Shown here in pieces: positions 45,661 to 57,180 of a stretch of DNA of 64,000 nucleotides. The stretch comes from Strongylocentrotus purpuratus (Eukaryota > Echinodermata > Echinoidea > Camarodonta > Strongylocentrotidae): positions 1,191,501 to 1,255,500 of the forward strand of contig NW_022145539.1 of the NCBI RefSeq assembly GCF_000002235.5, written 5' to 3'. The translations under genes were made by a program, and so were the position numbers. Position 1 is the stretch's first letter; every line of letters starts with the position of its first letter. Below the pieces are notes generated by a model. The model worked only from the letters and a program-made list of their open reading frames with translations. It was not told the origin of the DNA and did no database searches.

Positions 45661-48600
45661 TAACAAATCAGGGTTTTAGTATTGGACGAAGGTTAAGCAT
45701 TTTTGTTGTACGCGCATGCGCTATAGCAATATGGAGCATCGTTGATTTAGCAATTACCAAACTGAAGGAAAATGAGCATAAATTACATATTTTGATCATG
45801 TTGGTGCAATTATCATATTTCTTTTGGGGATATTACTTGTATAGTAGTGATCTAATCAGGAATAAGGGGTTATACTGAAGATTATATGTGAAGATTTTAT
45901 GGGATTAGCAGAAATGTTGTGTTGAAGTGTTGTTTTACTAACGAGGACATAATTGTTCTTTTATACGGTTATGTATAGGGAAATTTTTAAGATGGGCAGG
46001 ATTGTGTATTTAGGGCTTTCCACTGCACTATATCCGTTGTACAGGCCAGCCTCACCGAGGCTAACCTGAAGTTTGCACTCGTGTTATCATACCTGTTGCA
46101 TTGACCAGGTGAGCATTAAAGCCTTTTGACTTACAATTCAATATTCTGATTTAATTTCTTAGAGCAGTGAAATTACATTGAGTGATTAAGAAGAGATGAA
46201 TGATTGATTGATTGCTCGAAGGATGTTCAATTGACTGTTGCTGTGCACAACGATTGGGGTGACCGATTGCAGTCGAAGGATGCACGATTGTTGATATACG
46301 CCCTGTGACGTGAGCAGTGAAGAAATCCAGCCATCAAGCTACGGGCATATATTTTGTCCAAACGAACGACGGGGAGCACCAGGCCAGACACGGGCATCCT
46401 GACAAATACTCCGTGTCAAGCCAAGGTGGCAAAATCGTGTCCGTTACAATATAGAGATTTAAACATCTCCAAAAAAGAAGGGGGAGAAGTCTGTAAAGAT
46501 TTGTCTTCTCTACTACACCGTACAGGTTGCATAACGGTACCACTGTATGAGATTAGTGTTGTGTACATTAAACACGACTGCTACGCTTCAGCTCAGCAAG
46601 GCCAAACACGGAACATAAGGAAGTTGTAATATTGTTTCTTTGGTAAGATACTATCCAGTTATGAAATGTCTTGTGTCTATAAAGCTTAAGGAATATGCCA
46701 CATGCATTATGATCAATTGTAAGGCTAATACTTAGCATGACTAGTCTTAGACCGAAAGAAAGTTTCAGTCTCTGAGTCTGATATCGACCATGTCGACGGT
46801 GGTTCCAATTCCGCTGAGATTGCATCTGGCTCCACTGACCGCCTCTAGATCAAGCCTCTAGCCTCTATGGCTATGGGGAATGCCAACAAATGTCAGTTTT
46901 ATTAAAGAAATGACCCATATCAGACGGTTATTTCTGTCGAGACTAGTCTAAGCTAAGTGTAAGACTAAACATGCTAAAAGAAATCATCAGTGAAGTTTTC
47001 TAAATCAAAGTTCAAACTGTTGTTGTTGTTAAAGTTGATACTCTAAGACAATCCCAAATACTGAGATAATTACATAAATAGAAAGCTTTTAACCCCCATA
47101 ATAACACCAAATGGTGTCCACCCGACAAAACAAGTTTAGAATAATGAATTTATTCGAGTAAACTCTACCAAAATATCTAAGTCTGAAACCCGGAAGTGCA
47201 CGTAGAGTCGGGCCTCTATCCGTGACGTCACAAACGGGAGTCATGGGCTCAGTGAGAGTGAATGGCAGTGATATCCCTACGTAAATGCTATCCTGTCAGA
47301 GCTTAGATTTGTTGTTGTTAAGGAGTATATTTGATGGATTTTCTGTTTTCATTTGAATGAAGAATAACGAAGCAACATTTTCCAGTCGCTGATTTCTTTT
47401 TATATCCTCATATTCACCTATTTGGTAGAGATTTAAGACGAGTTTACTGCTTAGGAATTAAAGTTAAATCGTGCACTTATGAATAGGCGGATGCATTGTA
47501 TTGTCATCAGATGTACATGAGCAGTTTTGTAAAACGAATAGGTCTAGAACTATGATAGTACTTATCATAGATGTGTGTGACTGCCTCAAAAAAGGATACA
47601 GTACCAGTTAAACATTTTATGTTGTAAAATATCAAACTTGAACGAGATCATACAAGCGCGCTTCCTCTATAATATTTTGGCGAGTGATGCGGCTCTTGCA
47701 TGAACGTTCGTGGAGCGAGCAGAATCGGGAGGTAAGACCAAGCCGCTGCTCTAGGCGGCTGCTTGCTTGTGATGGAACGTACGTGCGCTAGTTATATGTT
47801 TATCGGCAATTGCAAGAGAATGAAAGCGACGTTGCCAGCTAAGAAAAACAACTAACAAAGACTTGCTCCTGACTACCGGTGTCAGAATTGGTAGATGAAG
47901 GATGTTCAGGGCCAAGGAAGGCGAAAGACATGGGGAAAAAGGAAGAAGAAACCATCGGGAGATCGCTGTAGTGTATGGTAATGAACTGTGCATGGGTAGA
48001 CAGCTACTGTTCACTCCGTGCCTGGGCCGATTTCAACACCAAAACAAAAATTACATCGACTAATAGCACATCGTTGGCATGTATATGTCATAATTTTTAA
48101 AAGGGGAATTGATATTAATACTATGAAGTACTAGGGGAAGGTAAAGAATTGTACATAGAATTATGATTTATTAGACTTTTCAGCCTTTGAAACAAAAATA
48201 TGCAGAAAATCGTATCACTCTGCACATGTTTGCTATGGAACATCCGGGTACGTGAATATACTCTCTCCCGGACGTGAGGTCATAAATAGTAGACCAGCGT
48301 CGTGACTGATTTTCTATGCAAAGAGAGGCGGATATTTTAGACATTTCAATTGAGGATTTCGAGTAGACAGGATTTTTTTGTGATATACTAAGTAATTGAA
48401 AAACTTAAAAATAACATATACTTGCCGTAGGTAACAAATTAAGGGACATTTATTTGCTTAGAGTATCAACTTTAATGTTAGACAGAGTTGGACCACTCGC
48501 ATACAAATCTAACTTTTACAATTACAAATACAATACCAATAATGCTATCAGTATCAGACGTGATGTAGCATCACCAGGAAAAGAAACATGGAGGCATTGT

Positions 48601-49137
48601 ATGAAAGAATGCAATTCTGTTTTTAAAGAGCATGTGATGATGTGCTGAGCTGGGGGTAGAATCTAGAGTCTAACTTTTAGACCGAATTAAGTTTCTGTCT
48701 CTTTCGTTTGTTGCCTCTGATCTGGGTAGGGTCACTCCAGAGTCAAGCAAAGCATAGAGAGTCAATGCTAATGCGTATTGACCTCTAGCACTGCACTACG
48801 TGTTAATAGGCAGCATTTTAAATACATGAATAGTCTACTACTAGTCAATACACTCACAACACACAGATGCACACAATTATGCCGATGGGGTTGATCGGTA
48901 AGTTTGACAGTAGACTCACAATTTGGATTTTTAAATTATTCTTTCTAACATCGGAAGTTGAAAAAATTGTATTTTACTGCTATTTAGGTGTCATCAATTG
49001 TCACTAAAGTACTGATTTTAAGTGAAATCAGTTGAGTTTTTAAAATGTTGAGTAGATCTATCAATAGAAGAGGTTTTGATACACACAGCCAGGATAGTAT
49101 GTGTGGGGTGTTAAAATTGAACATTCTTTTTTTTCAG
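45661..49137. other. Region upstream of DHPS, candidate promoter territory
   Basis: No coding exon recognised. Two hints of regulation: a TGACGTCA (CRE-type) word at 47223-47230 and a GC-richer segment at 47640-47770 with a consensus donor (GGGAG|GTAAGA, GT at 47732). Together these could be a noncoding first exon spliced to the acceptor at 49137. Confidence 0.35.
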
Positions 49138-49364
49138 ACATTTCTAAAACTAGTGGATGAATCGCTAGTAAGATGGCTGCACCTCCAGACTTAGCAACAT
49201 CAGCTGTCATGGTCCAGAGCTCTGAGATGCCAAAGGATTCTGTAAAGGTCAAAGGTTATGATTTCAACGAGGGTATTGATTATCACAAGCTTCTACAATC
49301 GTTTAAGACATGTGGATTCCAAGCAACAAATCTAGGACTGGCTATTGAGGAAATTCAAAAAATG
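49138..49364 (+). CDS. DHPS: DHPS exon 1 (coding from 49173)
   Basis: A CTTTTTTTTCAG acceptor at 49137 precedes 35 untranslated bases, implying an upstream noncoding exon. The ATG at 49173 starts [20 protein letters not shown]. The exon ends EEIQKM, phase 0. Confidence 0.93.
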
Positions 49365-52300
49365 GTATATGCAGCAATTATATATTTGATTTTTTTCTTC
49401 TTCTTCTTCTTTGTAAGGCGTATATGTGCGTGTCACAACTTTCTCTCTCAATAAGCTATGGTCTACACTATTGGGTATGGTTAAGTAGATAAAGATATGT
49501 TTGCCTAAAGCATTTTTGCACTAGTTTAGCCAGGAGGGATTAGACCTCCCTGCATAGTCACTGACAGGTGGTTATCTCATCAAATCAGCTGTCAATTAAC
49601 ATAAGAGGGACCATGGGCATGGGGGACTAACAGTCACCGATTAGGCATTGTTTGCTATATAGAGGGCGCAAGTGGCTTAAAGTAGTGCAGTGGGGCTTTA
49701 AGCTACTGAACTTCAAATAATAACAGTAAAAGTCTAAAAATGCAATTTGAATATGAGATAAATTAACTTCTTACCTCAGCCATTTACTTGGTAAATTTCT
49801 TACTTATTCTAAGTATTGAATTGAATACTGGCCCAGAACTTCAAATAATAACTGACTAGTTTAATCAAACATTCAAGATTATCTGGTGGTTTAGGTGCTA
49901 GTAACTCTGATTTATAAGTCTCTAGCTTGATGTCTTTTCTCGTAGGTAATGACGCCAAGTTCAATTCACAAATGATTCATTTCAGATATCCAAGAAAGAA
50001 GAAGGATACGATGAAGAGGAAGCTAAGAAGGGAGCTGAGCTGAATCCTTGCGGGCGACTCAAGTCAAATTGTACCATCTTCCTGGGGTACACCTCCAACC
50101 TTATCTCATCAGGTCTCCGAGAAAATTTTAGATTCCTAGCCCAACACAATTTGGTGAGAAGCTAAGGTCTAGCTGTGTATGAGTTCAAATATATGTACAG
50201 ATCATAGATTTGCTCTGACTCTGAGTGCATTTTCAATTGTCCGAAGCCCAAAACGCAGTGGAAAGGGCTTTTGACCATTTCAAAGTTATCTAAAAAACTA
50301 AGAGCCATGTGATATTTTTGTATAATAATGGATGTGTGTGCCATGGTTTATGACAAAATAGCAAATACAGTCAAACCTGCTTTAGTGACCACCTGTCTAC
50401 AAAGACCAAACACATTTTTTGTTTCCCTTGAAAATGGTTTCTCATTGAATCATGTACTAAAGGATCCTGTCTACAAAGACTACCTGTCTACAACAAGCAC
50501 ATTTTTTTGTTTCCCTTGGGGGGTTGCTGTAGACAGGTTTGACTATATTAGGAATCTAAACTGATTTAAGAACAAACTTGTTTTTAGCTGAAAGAGTTTT
50601 GGCAAGTTCATTATCTCTATCCCTTTATTTCATTTTCATCTCTATACATCTTTATCTCCATCTCCTTTAAACTTTGTCTTCTTTTCTTTTCTTCCGTTAC
50701 ATGTAGGTCGATTGCATAGTTTCTAGTGCAGGAGGAATTGAAGAAGACTTCATCAAATGTTTAGGAGACACATATATTGGTGATTTCAGCCTGAGAGGTC
50801 GTGACCTGAGACCTAAAGGCATCAATCGGATCGGCAACCTGTTGGTTCCGAACGAGAACTACTGCAAGTTTGAGGACTGGCTGATGCCGATCTTAGATCA
50901 GATGTTGGTAGAACAGAACACAGAGGTGGGTTTTGATGAGACACCGACGAGCCTGACACGCTTTACCAACTGAGCCAACTCGCGGAGACGGCGAGTTGGT
51001 TCAGTTAAAAGCGTCTGCCTGTCGACCAAAGATTGTGGGTTCGAATCCAACCCAGGCGGATGGCTGAAGCCTGCATTGTGTTTTTAACGAGCCGCTCCCC
51101 TGATTCATAGACGTAGGCGTTGTTACAATGGAAAACACTTTGTCCCTGGGATAGGACATTAAATGGAGACCCTGTGTAGAGGAGAGTCGCAACCTTTGCG
51201 CGTTAAGAGCCCACAGCACTATTTGTATAAGAGTAGGGGAAACCCCAGTGTAGTGGTCCACCTGCATGCCCCTAATCAGTTATACCGGGAGGAGAGACCT
51301 TAGGGTCACAGTGAATCAGTTTGCTTTTCCCCTCCTAGGAACAGGTGATGCCAAATACGTAATAATGATAATAATTATTACACCAGTTTGACATAGATTT
51401 AACCCAAAATATGATATTGCTCCAAAGGGCATGATATATACAACCAATTATTAGTTGTTGTTTTGTTTTTTAATCATGATAATCATATTGGCAGTTTCCA
51501 TGCTCTTCAATGGATTTCATTCATCATCATAACGATTATGTGTTTATGTTACAGGGTATCAACTGGACACCATCCAAGATGATCGCTAGATTAGGCAAAG
51601 AAATCGATGATCCAAATTCTGTCTACTACTGGGCATATAAGGTACATGTCATTCATTCTCTCTATGCCTTCTTTCATTCATTCAGTATCTCATTAGAGGT
51701 GTCGTAGTCAAGTGGGTTAAAGGCATCGTTTAACAGTGTTAAATCAGAGATGCACGGCCCTACGTGTTATCAGTGTCTGTGATATGGCGTAACATTGAAG
51801 CCCTAAAAAAATTGCGCTTCAAAATGATCAAGAAGTGCCCAAAAAAGTAAAAATCTTTGAGTGACTGGTATTACCATATTCTATTTCCCCAGTAGACTGT
51901 AGTGTCATAAAAAAAACGTTAAGTTGATTTCGGTTTTCCAATCATAATATCTTGATTAATCAGACAGGCGATCGGCTTGCAGCATGAGCTAAATCCAGGA
52001 TTTTGTTTCAGAATCTGAGACAAAGTTACCCAATCCCTTTAAGCACTTGACTTGAAATGCAAAAGTTGTGGTTTGATCCCCTGACACAGCACTAATGTCC
52101 TTTGGCAAGTCGTTTATCTACATTTGCCACTCCATACCCATGAGAGGAATGGGGATCCGGTAGAATGAAGAACGCCTTTGTGTTAGTAATTTCCAAATGC
52201 CCTCACGATGACCATATGGTAAGAATACTCCCCAGGGAGTGGAGATGGTGCACAGTGTGCGTGAATGAATCCAATGACTGGTGTAATAATATCTGTAAAG

Positions 52301-55152
52301 GGCTTAGAGATGGTGTATCATACTAAGCTCTAAATAAATCCAGATTAAGTATGAAGCTGAATGATTTTCTCCTTCATTTTTCAGAACAACATTCCAGTGT
52401 TTAGTCCTGCCCTAACGGACGGTTCATTGGGTGATATCCTCTACTTCCATTCCTACAAGAATCCTGGTCTAAGACTAGATATCGTAGAAGGTAAGTAAAC
52501 CAGGAGGGTGTTTCACAAAACTGGTCATCAGTGACAAATGACAGCTTGTATTGTAAGCTACTGAAATCCTTGCTTCTGATTGGTTATCAGCAGATTTGTC
52601 ACTGATTTTTGCCATTTGTCATTGAAAAAAGCCTTTGTGAAACGGGTCCCAGTACGCCTATTCTCTTTATCTGGCTATCAATTCACCCTTGACATTTAAA
52701 GGGGAAGTCCACCCTTGACATTTAAAGGGGAAGTCCACCCTGATATGTAGTTGGTTTTCATAGATGCAGATAATGAGAGAAACACATCAGTGAAAATGTG
52801 ATTAAAATCCGATGAAAAATAAGGAAGTTATGAATTATTGAAGTTTCAAGTAATCAAATTTAGAAACTCTGTGTTTCTTACGAGGTTCCCTTTCTACTAT
52901 GCACTAATTTCCGACATAAAGTCATTTTTTGATAATGATAGATAGAATTTTGTTTGATAATTATTGTTATTATTTTTTTGTTTACACAGATGTCCGGAGA
53001 ATGAACAGTCAGGCAGTGTATGCAGCACACACAGGAATGATCATCTTAGGTGGTGGGCTGGTCAAACATCATATATGCAATGCAAACCTTATGGTATGTA
53101 ACTCATAAATAGCATGTACTGCATGCAGCAACAATGATTATGATAATAATAATAATAATTAATGATGATGATGGTAATAATAAAAATGGGTTCTTGTATA
53201 GCACTCATGACTGTCAGACTTGAAACTGCTGGCGCTCCACAATGCAAAACTTATGGTATGTAAGTCACTTAGCCAATACCACAGGTACACTTAATCAACT
53301 GTAATTAAAACCTGAAATAAGTATGAAACAAAAGTTTGCACAATCTACTTTTCAAGAGGGTTTTATTGTTCACAAGTAAGGTATATGACACTACTCTGAG
53401 CAACATTTTTTAGTCAAGTTGTATTTTTATATTCAAAATAGATTTTTACTTTTCGATAACTCAAAACAATAAAATTGGTTTTGTGCTTGTAATTGTTCTG
53501 AAGACATTGATCCTGCTTTCCCATGGCCCCTGCCATTCTACATCTTCTATAGAGGGCAGCATCATGATTTTGGAGTGACACTGGGTAGCAAAGTGCCGAT
53601 GGTGTAATGGCAGGGGTTCCCTTAGTGTAGTTACCGTCTTGCAATTTCTCGCTACCACAACTATGGTATTTGGCCATTGAGGGCAGCATTGGCCATGGGT
53701 ATATTCAGCAAAGGCACTTCCGGTCTCCATACAAATACATTGGGTCAAGAACTGGAAATTCCAATAGAAAGTATAGTTTTGGAGTCAATAAACTATATCT
53801 AACAGATTACGATGGTGCCTACATAGATCTCATCAAATCATCAGGGGAGTGCATTAAAAACCTGAACAATAGTTTAGTAAAGTAAGGAATTAGTTGACAC
53901 CACTGTACATTCTCTATGGAAGCTGGAAGAAACCTTGTCTTATCGTCTTCCCCGGTATCTTATCTGCACTTGTGCTGACCTGCGCAGTGTGGGAGGAACG
54001 GGTAAGTTACTAGATAACGTAGGTTAAAAAAAAAAATTCTATTTTATACAGGTTGAAAAAAAATACTCATGATTTGTTATAATAAAATAAACAAAGAAAA
54101 AAAAAACTTTTTTTTTTTTTTTTAATTCTTGATATTTTGTAGAGGAATGGAGCTGACTTCTGTGTATTTCTGAACACGGCTCAAGAGTTTGATGGGTGCG
54201 ATGCTGGAGCCAGACCAGATGAAGCTATCTCGTGGGGTAAAATCAAGATGACCGCTTCTCCGGTCAAGGTGAGAACACAATATTCAATATATGGGACTTC
54301 ACGAGGATGATTTCTATACAGCTCATGTGTTTATGTACAGTAGGTAGAGAGTGTGGTCTTTTCAAAAGTAAACAATGAAAACGATACTGTTTGTTGATTT
54401 TTATTACTAAAACCTTATGAGGTTTAATCAAGATGACTGCTTCTCAGTCAAGATGAGAACACAATAGTTAGCATATGGGACTGTCACTGAGGATAATTTT
54501 GTTCAGCTCATGTGTTTTAGCTGTGAAGAGAATGTTGTCTTTTCAAAAGTAAATGATGGAAACGATAATATTTGTGGATTTTTATTACTGAAATCTCACA
54601 AGAAACAATCAAGATGACTGCTTCTCCTGTCAAGGTGAGAACACAATGTTCAATATATGGGAATGAGGCTATTTTTTTCAGCTCATGTGTTTTAGGTAGG
54701 CAGAGAATATGGTCTATGGTATTCAAAAGTATGGATTGGAAATGATAATATTTGTAGCTTTTTTTTCCCTTGTTGTCATACAGTGCAAATAGTGCTTCAT
54801 TTAATAAGTAGTTCTGATAGGACCCTGAAGTGTTTCTGTGCAATCTTGAAATCCATGTTTTAGTAAGATTTGTTCTTAATTTTTGTTATAAAGTTGAAGT
54901 TTTATGATAATAAATGATGATAAGTTTAATTTATATAACGCAGCTACAATATAAATATACTCTACTGCACTGTTTTTATACTTGGTGACTTGTTCATGTC
55001 TCTTAATGCAGGTATATGGTGAAGCTACCATGCTGTTCCCTCTGATTGTAGCCGAGACCTTCGCACGCTTTGTTCACTCGAAAGGGCACGAGAAAGAAGA
55101 TCAGCCGCTGAGCAAGAAATCAAGAAACTCAGACTCTCACATTGCAACATAA
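49138..55152 (+). CDS. DHPS: Deoxyhypusine synthase, whole gene
   Basis: Eight coding exons (49173-49364, 49986-50153, 50707-50925, 51555-51641, 52385-52490, 52990-53093, 54143-54268, 55012-55152) give 380 residues (human DHPS, from memory, is 369). The cytosolic enzyme uses NAD and spermidine to add a 4-aminobutyl group to one lysine of eIF5A, the first step of hypusine formation. Visible signatures: [10 protein letters not shown] (98-107) and SAGGIEED of the NAD site; [40 protein letters not shown] (His284/285); NTAQEFDG; and [10 protein letters not shown], whose Lys325 corresponds to the human catalytic Lys329. The C-terminus carries a Lys/Ser-rich tail. All junctions are GT-AG and in frame. 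Confidence 0.97.
49509..49697 (+). mobile_element. TTAA-type MITE, family B, in DHPS intron 1
   Basis: 189 bp; carries GTCACTGACAGGTGGTTATC and ends GGGGCT before TTAA (49698-49701). The left flank is CTAA, one base off TTAA. Same family as 61525-61678. Confidence 0.7.
49986..50153 (+). CDS. DHPS: DHPS exon 2
   Basis: Residues 65-120. An acidic/basic loop ([14 protein letters not shown]) leads into [20 protein letters not shown], part of the NAD-binding region. Confidence 0.95.
50707..50925 (+). CDS. DHPS: DHPS exon 3
   Basis: Residues 121-193, from [20 protein letters not shown] to [17 protein letters not shown]. The most conserved stretch of the enzyme. Confidence 0.96.
50949..51345 (+). 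repeat. tRNA-derived SINE, family 2, with an inverted second head
   Basis: The + copy starts near 50985 (GGCGAGTTGGTTCAGTTAAA, B box GGTTCGAATCC) and follows the body order of 41085-41365. Immediately upstream, 50949-50984 is the reverse complement of the same head (TTACCAACTGAGCCAACTCG), forming a ~35-bp palindrome with a 4-5 base centre. Lies in DHPS intron 3. Confidence 0.8.
51555..51641 (+). CDS. DHPS: DHPS exon 4
   Basis: Residues 194-222, [20 protein letters not shown] to YYWAYK. Confidence 0.95.
51706..52345 (+). repeat. tRNA-derived SINE, family 1, split by a MITE
   Basis: Head (GGTGTCGTAGTCAAGTGGG) at 51706-51720 and remainder (GCACTTGACTTGAAATGC, CACAGCACTAATGTCCTTTG, GAGTGGAGATGGTGCACAG) from 52043 to ~52345. 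The two parts become continuous when 51721-52042 is removed. Confidence 0.85.
51721..52038. mobile_element. TTAA-flanked MITE (318 bp) inside a SINE, in DHPS intron 4
   Basis: TTAA at 51717-51720 and 52039-52042. Ends AGGCATCGTTTAAC and, in reverse complement, AGGGATTGGGTAAC match at 10 of 14 positions. Removing it with one TTAA restores the SINE sequence, fixing the borders. piggyBac-type target; no transposase. Confidence 0.9.
52385..52490 (+). CDS. DHPS: DHPS exon 5
   Basis: Begins at residue 223; [20 protein letters not shown] to LRLDIVE, phase 1 end. Confidence 0.95.
52505..52650. mobile_element. Short MITE in DHPS intron 5
   Basis: Inverted ends GGGTGTTTCACAAA and (reverse complement) GGGACCCGTTTCACAAA enclose ~115 bases. 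Confidence 0.6.
52683..52925 (+). mobile_element. TTTAAAGGGGAAGTCC repeat, with a tandem 5' duplication
   Basis: CCTTGACATTTAAAGGGGAA and GTCCACCC appear twice in tandem, then a body with GTTGGTTTTCATAGATGC and GATTAAAATCCGATGAAA. TTAA followed by AGGGG fits the other TTAA-type elements here. The right end was not found. Confidence 0.55.
52990..53093 (+). CDS. DHPS: DHPS exon 6
   Basis: Through residue 292; [20 protein letters not shown] then [15 protein letters not shown]. Includes the active-site histidine pair. Confidence 0.95.
53100..54130. other. DHPS: DHPS intron 6
   Basis: Contains (AAT)n/(GATGAT)n words at 53138-53185 with a SINE-tail-like stretch (TTGTATAGCACTCATGACTG). Open frames at 53414-53748 and 53670-53885 show no family resemblance. 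Confidence 0.5.
54143..54268 (+). CDS. DHPS: DHPS exon 7: catalytic lysine
   Basis: Residues 293-334 with [20 protein letters not shown] and Lys325. Its last 28 bases and the donor are the first unit of a threefold tandem repeat running into the intron. Confidence 0.96.
54241..54780 (+). repeat. DHPS: Three tandem copies of the exon 7 end plus intron start
   Basis: Units begin AATCAAGATGAC at 54241, 54426 and 54607 (spacing 185 and 181) and continue with the same intron words (GAGAACACAAT, CAGCTCATGTGTTT, TCTTTTCAAAAGTA). Unit 1 has the real donor CAAG|GTGAGA. Unit 2 has CAAGATGAGA, so GT is lost. Unit 3 again has CAAG|GTGAGA. Confidence 0.9.
55012..55152 (+). CDS. DHPS: DHPS exon 8 and stop
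   Basis: [20 protein letters not shown], then a charged tail ([21 protein letters not shown]) to TAA at 55150-55152. Confidence 0.95.
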   Translation, partial: VYGEATMLFPLIVAETFARFVHSKGHEKEDQPLSKKSRNSDSHIAT

Positions 55153-56645
55153 AACCGAGTGCCTCGGACTGACTTACATCCCATGAAGACAGTGTGTGAT
55201 AAAGACTTAGCATGCACTGGGATGGAAAACTAAAACTAATGTTACATCGTAGGAAGTGGAATGTGGTACATGGTGAGCATATGCTGTCAAAGACTTCAGA
55301 CTTGTTGGAACATGGAATTCAACAAATGGGACTGAAGCCAAAAAAGTGCCTTGTGGTGCCGTGGCTACTTGTACGAGCAGTATCAGACACATGGAGAGGT
55401 GTCATGGTCTAGTGCATACGTTGCTTGATTGTGGACTACATGGTTCGTGGTTCGAGTCCCACTGCGGGACTAATGTCCTTTGGCAAGATATAAATCTACA
55501 TTTGCCACTCTCCACCCAGGTGAGGTAAATGGGTACCTGGTAGGGAGAAATTCCTCGGATGCTTGAGCACCTTATCATGGAACCCGGGGTAATGATATGG
55601 GAAAACTCTAATACTCATCATGAGGTTACCCTGGGTTAACGACATATTATTATCATCATTATTATTACATCTCAAAGACTGGGTTCGATTTATAAGAGAC
55701 AGGTTGGGCGATATTATGAGGAACAAATATTCATGATGGTTAGTGCTATTTGATTAATATTTTGGGCCAATCTGACGGCAAAAGAGGCTCTGTGTCGCGA
55801 AACCCAACCCCCCATCATACAATGTGCCAAGTGATATGAAGTAATGGCCTTTGGGCGGAGTCAGGGGGTGATAGACCAACTATTTGGTCTGTTCAGAAAC
55901 CCTTCATGCTATAGTCATAATGATAAAAATCATTGTGTATCCATACAGTCCAATTTCTCATGACTATTATAATTCTTTTGTATTCTGGTGATGGTAACTA
56001 AAGTTTTCTTTAAATGCAAGAAGCTATAAATGAATAGGGTGTTCCTCAAAATGCCATGAAAAGTGATGTACAAAGAACACTTGTGACACCATGACTACAA
56101 TAAATTGAATTTTGACCTGCCAACCAGTACGATTTAGTCGTATTTAGTACGATTTTTAGAAGCAAATACGACAGTACAATTTTCCTTAATAAAATACGAT
56201 TTTCAACAAAAATAAAACTATATTTTTTTATTTATTTTTTTTTAAATATTTGTTTAATTAATATTTGGTGTGTGCGTCCGCCATTTTCAATGGCAAAATG
56301 TCCATTCTGTCCTGTAAAGTATCCTACAAGCATCTCACATCGGCAATTTGGGGATGTTTATTGGTTCATCGAACACACCAGTCATGACAAAATAATGCAT
56401 ATTCAACCAATGATCAATAAAAAAAAATCTTCCTGTAGGTAGAAACTGTAAGGGGCATTGATTCGCGTAACAATCCATGTTTATTTTCAAGAATACAACT
56501 TTTGTCAGTAAAATAAAACTTTGACACTAAAGAATACAGTTTTTTGAACTCCAGAGGTTGGCAGGTCTGACATTCAGTATTTGTATAACAGTGATGGTAC
56601 TTTCTAGTACAGGCATATTCTCAGCTTGTTTTCATGATCAGTTAA
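55153..56645 (+). other. Probable DHPS 3' untranslated region and spacer
   Basis: Apart from the SINE at 55398-55670, noncoding. The first AATAAA after the stop is at 56099-56104. Confidence 0.4.
55398..55670 (+). repeat. tRNA-derived SINE, family 1
   Basis: GGTGTCATGGTCTAGTGCAT head, B box GTTCGAGTCCC, then CTAATGTCCTTTGGCAAGAT and TAAATGGGTACCTGGTAGG, ending in (ATT)n/(ATC)n. If the gene ends at 56104 it lies in the DHPS 3' UTR. Confidence 0.8.
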
Positions 56646-57176
56646 AGGTACAATGTCCCTCTTGCAGCCAACCTCAAATGCTGTAGAACTTTGCAGGAAT
56701 TATGAATATGTCATGTATGTCCTATCTGTGAAATTTAAACGTTAGCAGTGTCCTTATATTCAAATTATGCAAGGAAACCTGTTTACTTGCTAGACTTCAT
56801 TGTCAGACACTATTGAGTGACTGACTGGCTTTTTTTCTTCTTTGGTAATAACATACATGAAAATAGTTGTAAAGGGTACATGAGCATTTGTCTACATCAA
56901 TAACCCACTTCTTGTGATGGCCAAGATTAGACTGATTGAATCTTTGCGCAGCATAAAACGTATGACCATTCGGTACAATTGTCTGAAAATCAAGACTATT
57001 ACTTTTGGGCTCTATAGCCCTAAAGTCGATTTGACAACTAATAGTTGTTATTTTCCCACTTGAAGACATTTTCAAGCCCCACCTTTTTAGGGAAGTTCTA
57101 AATTAGTATTATCTTTCAAATGCAGTTGGAATTTAACTTTTTCATTGTTTTGGCCTGCAAATGGGACATAGTACCT
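56646..57176 (+). mobile_element. TTAA-flanked MITE, family A, complete (531 bp)
   Basis: TTAA at 56642-56645 and 57177-57180. Ends AGGTACAATGTCCCTCTTGC and (reverse complement) AGGTACTATGTCCCATTTGC match at 17 of 20. Inverted full copy at 38701-39232 and chimeric partial copy at 3836-4496. piggyBac-type target. Confidence 0.92.
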
Positions 57177-57180
57177 TTAA

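Noticed and set aside
46334..46825. Overlapping open frames of 69-91 codons
   Set aside because: No family resemblance and no splice structure; expected by chance in this length.
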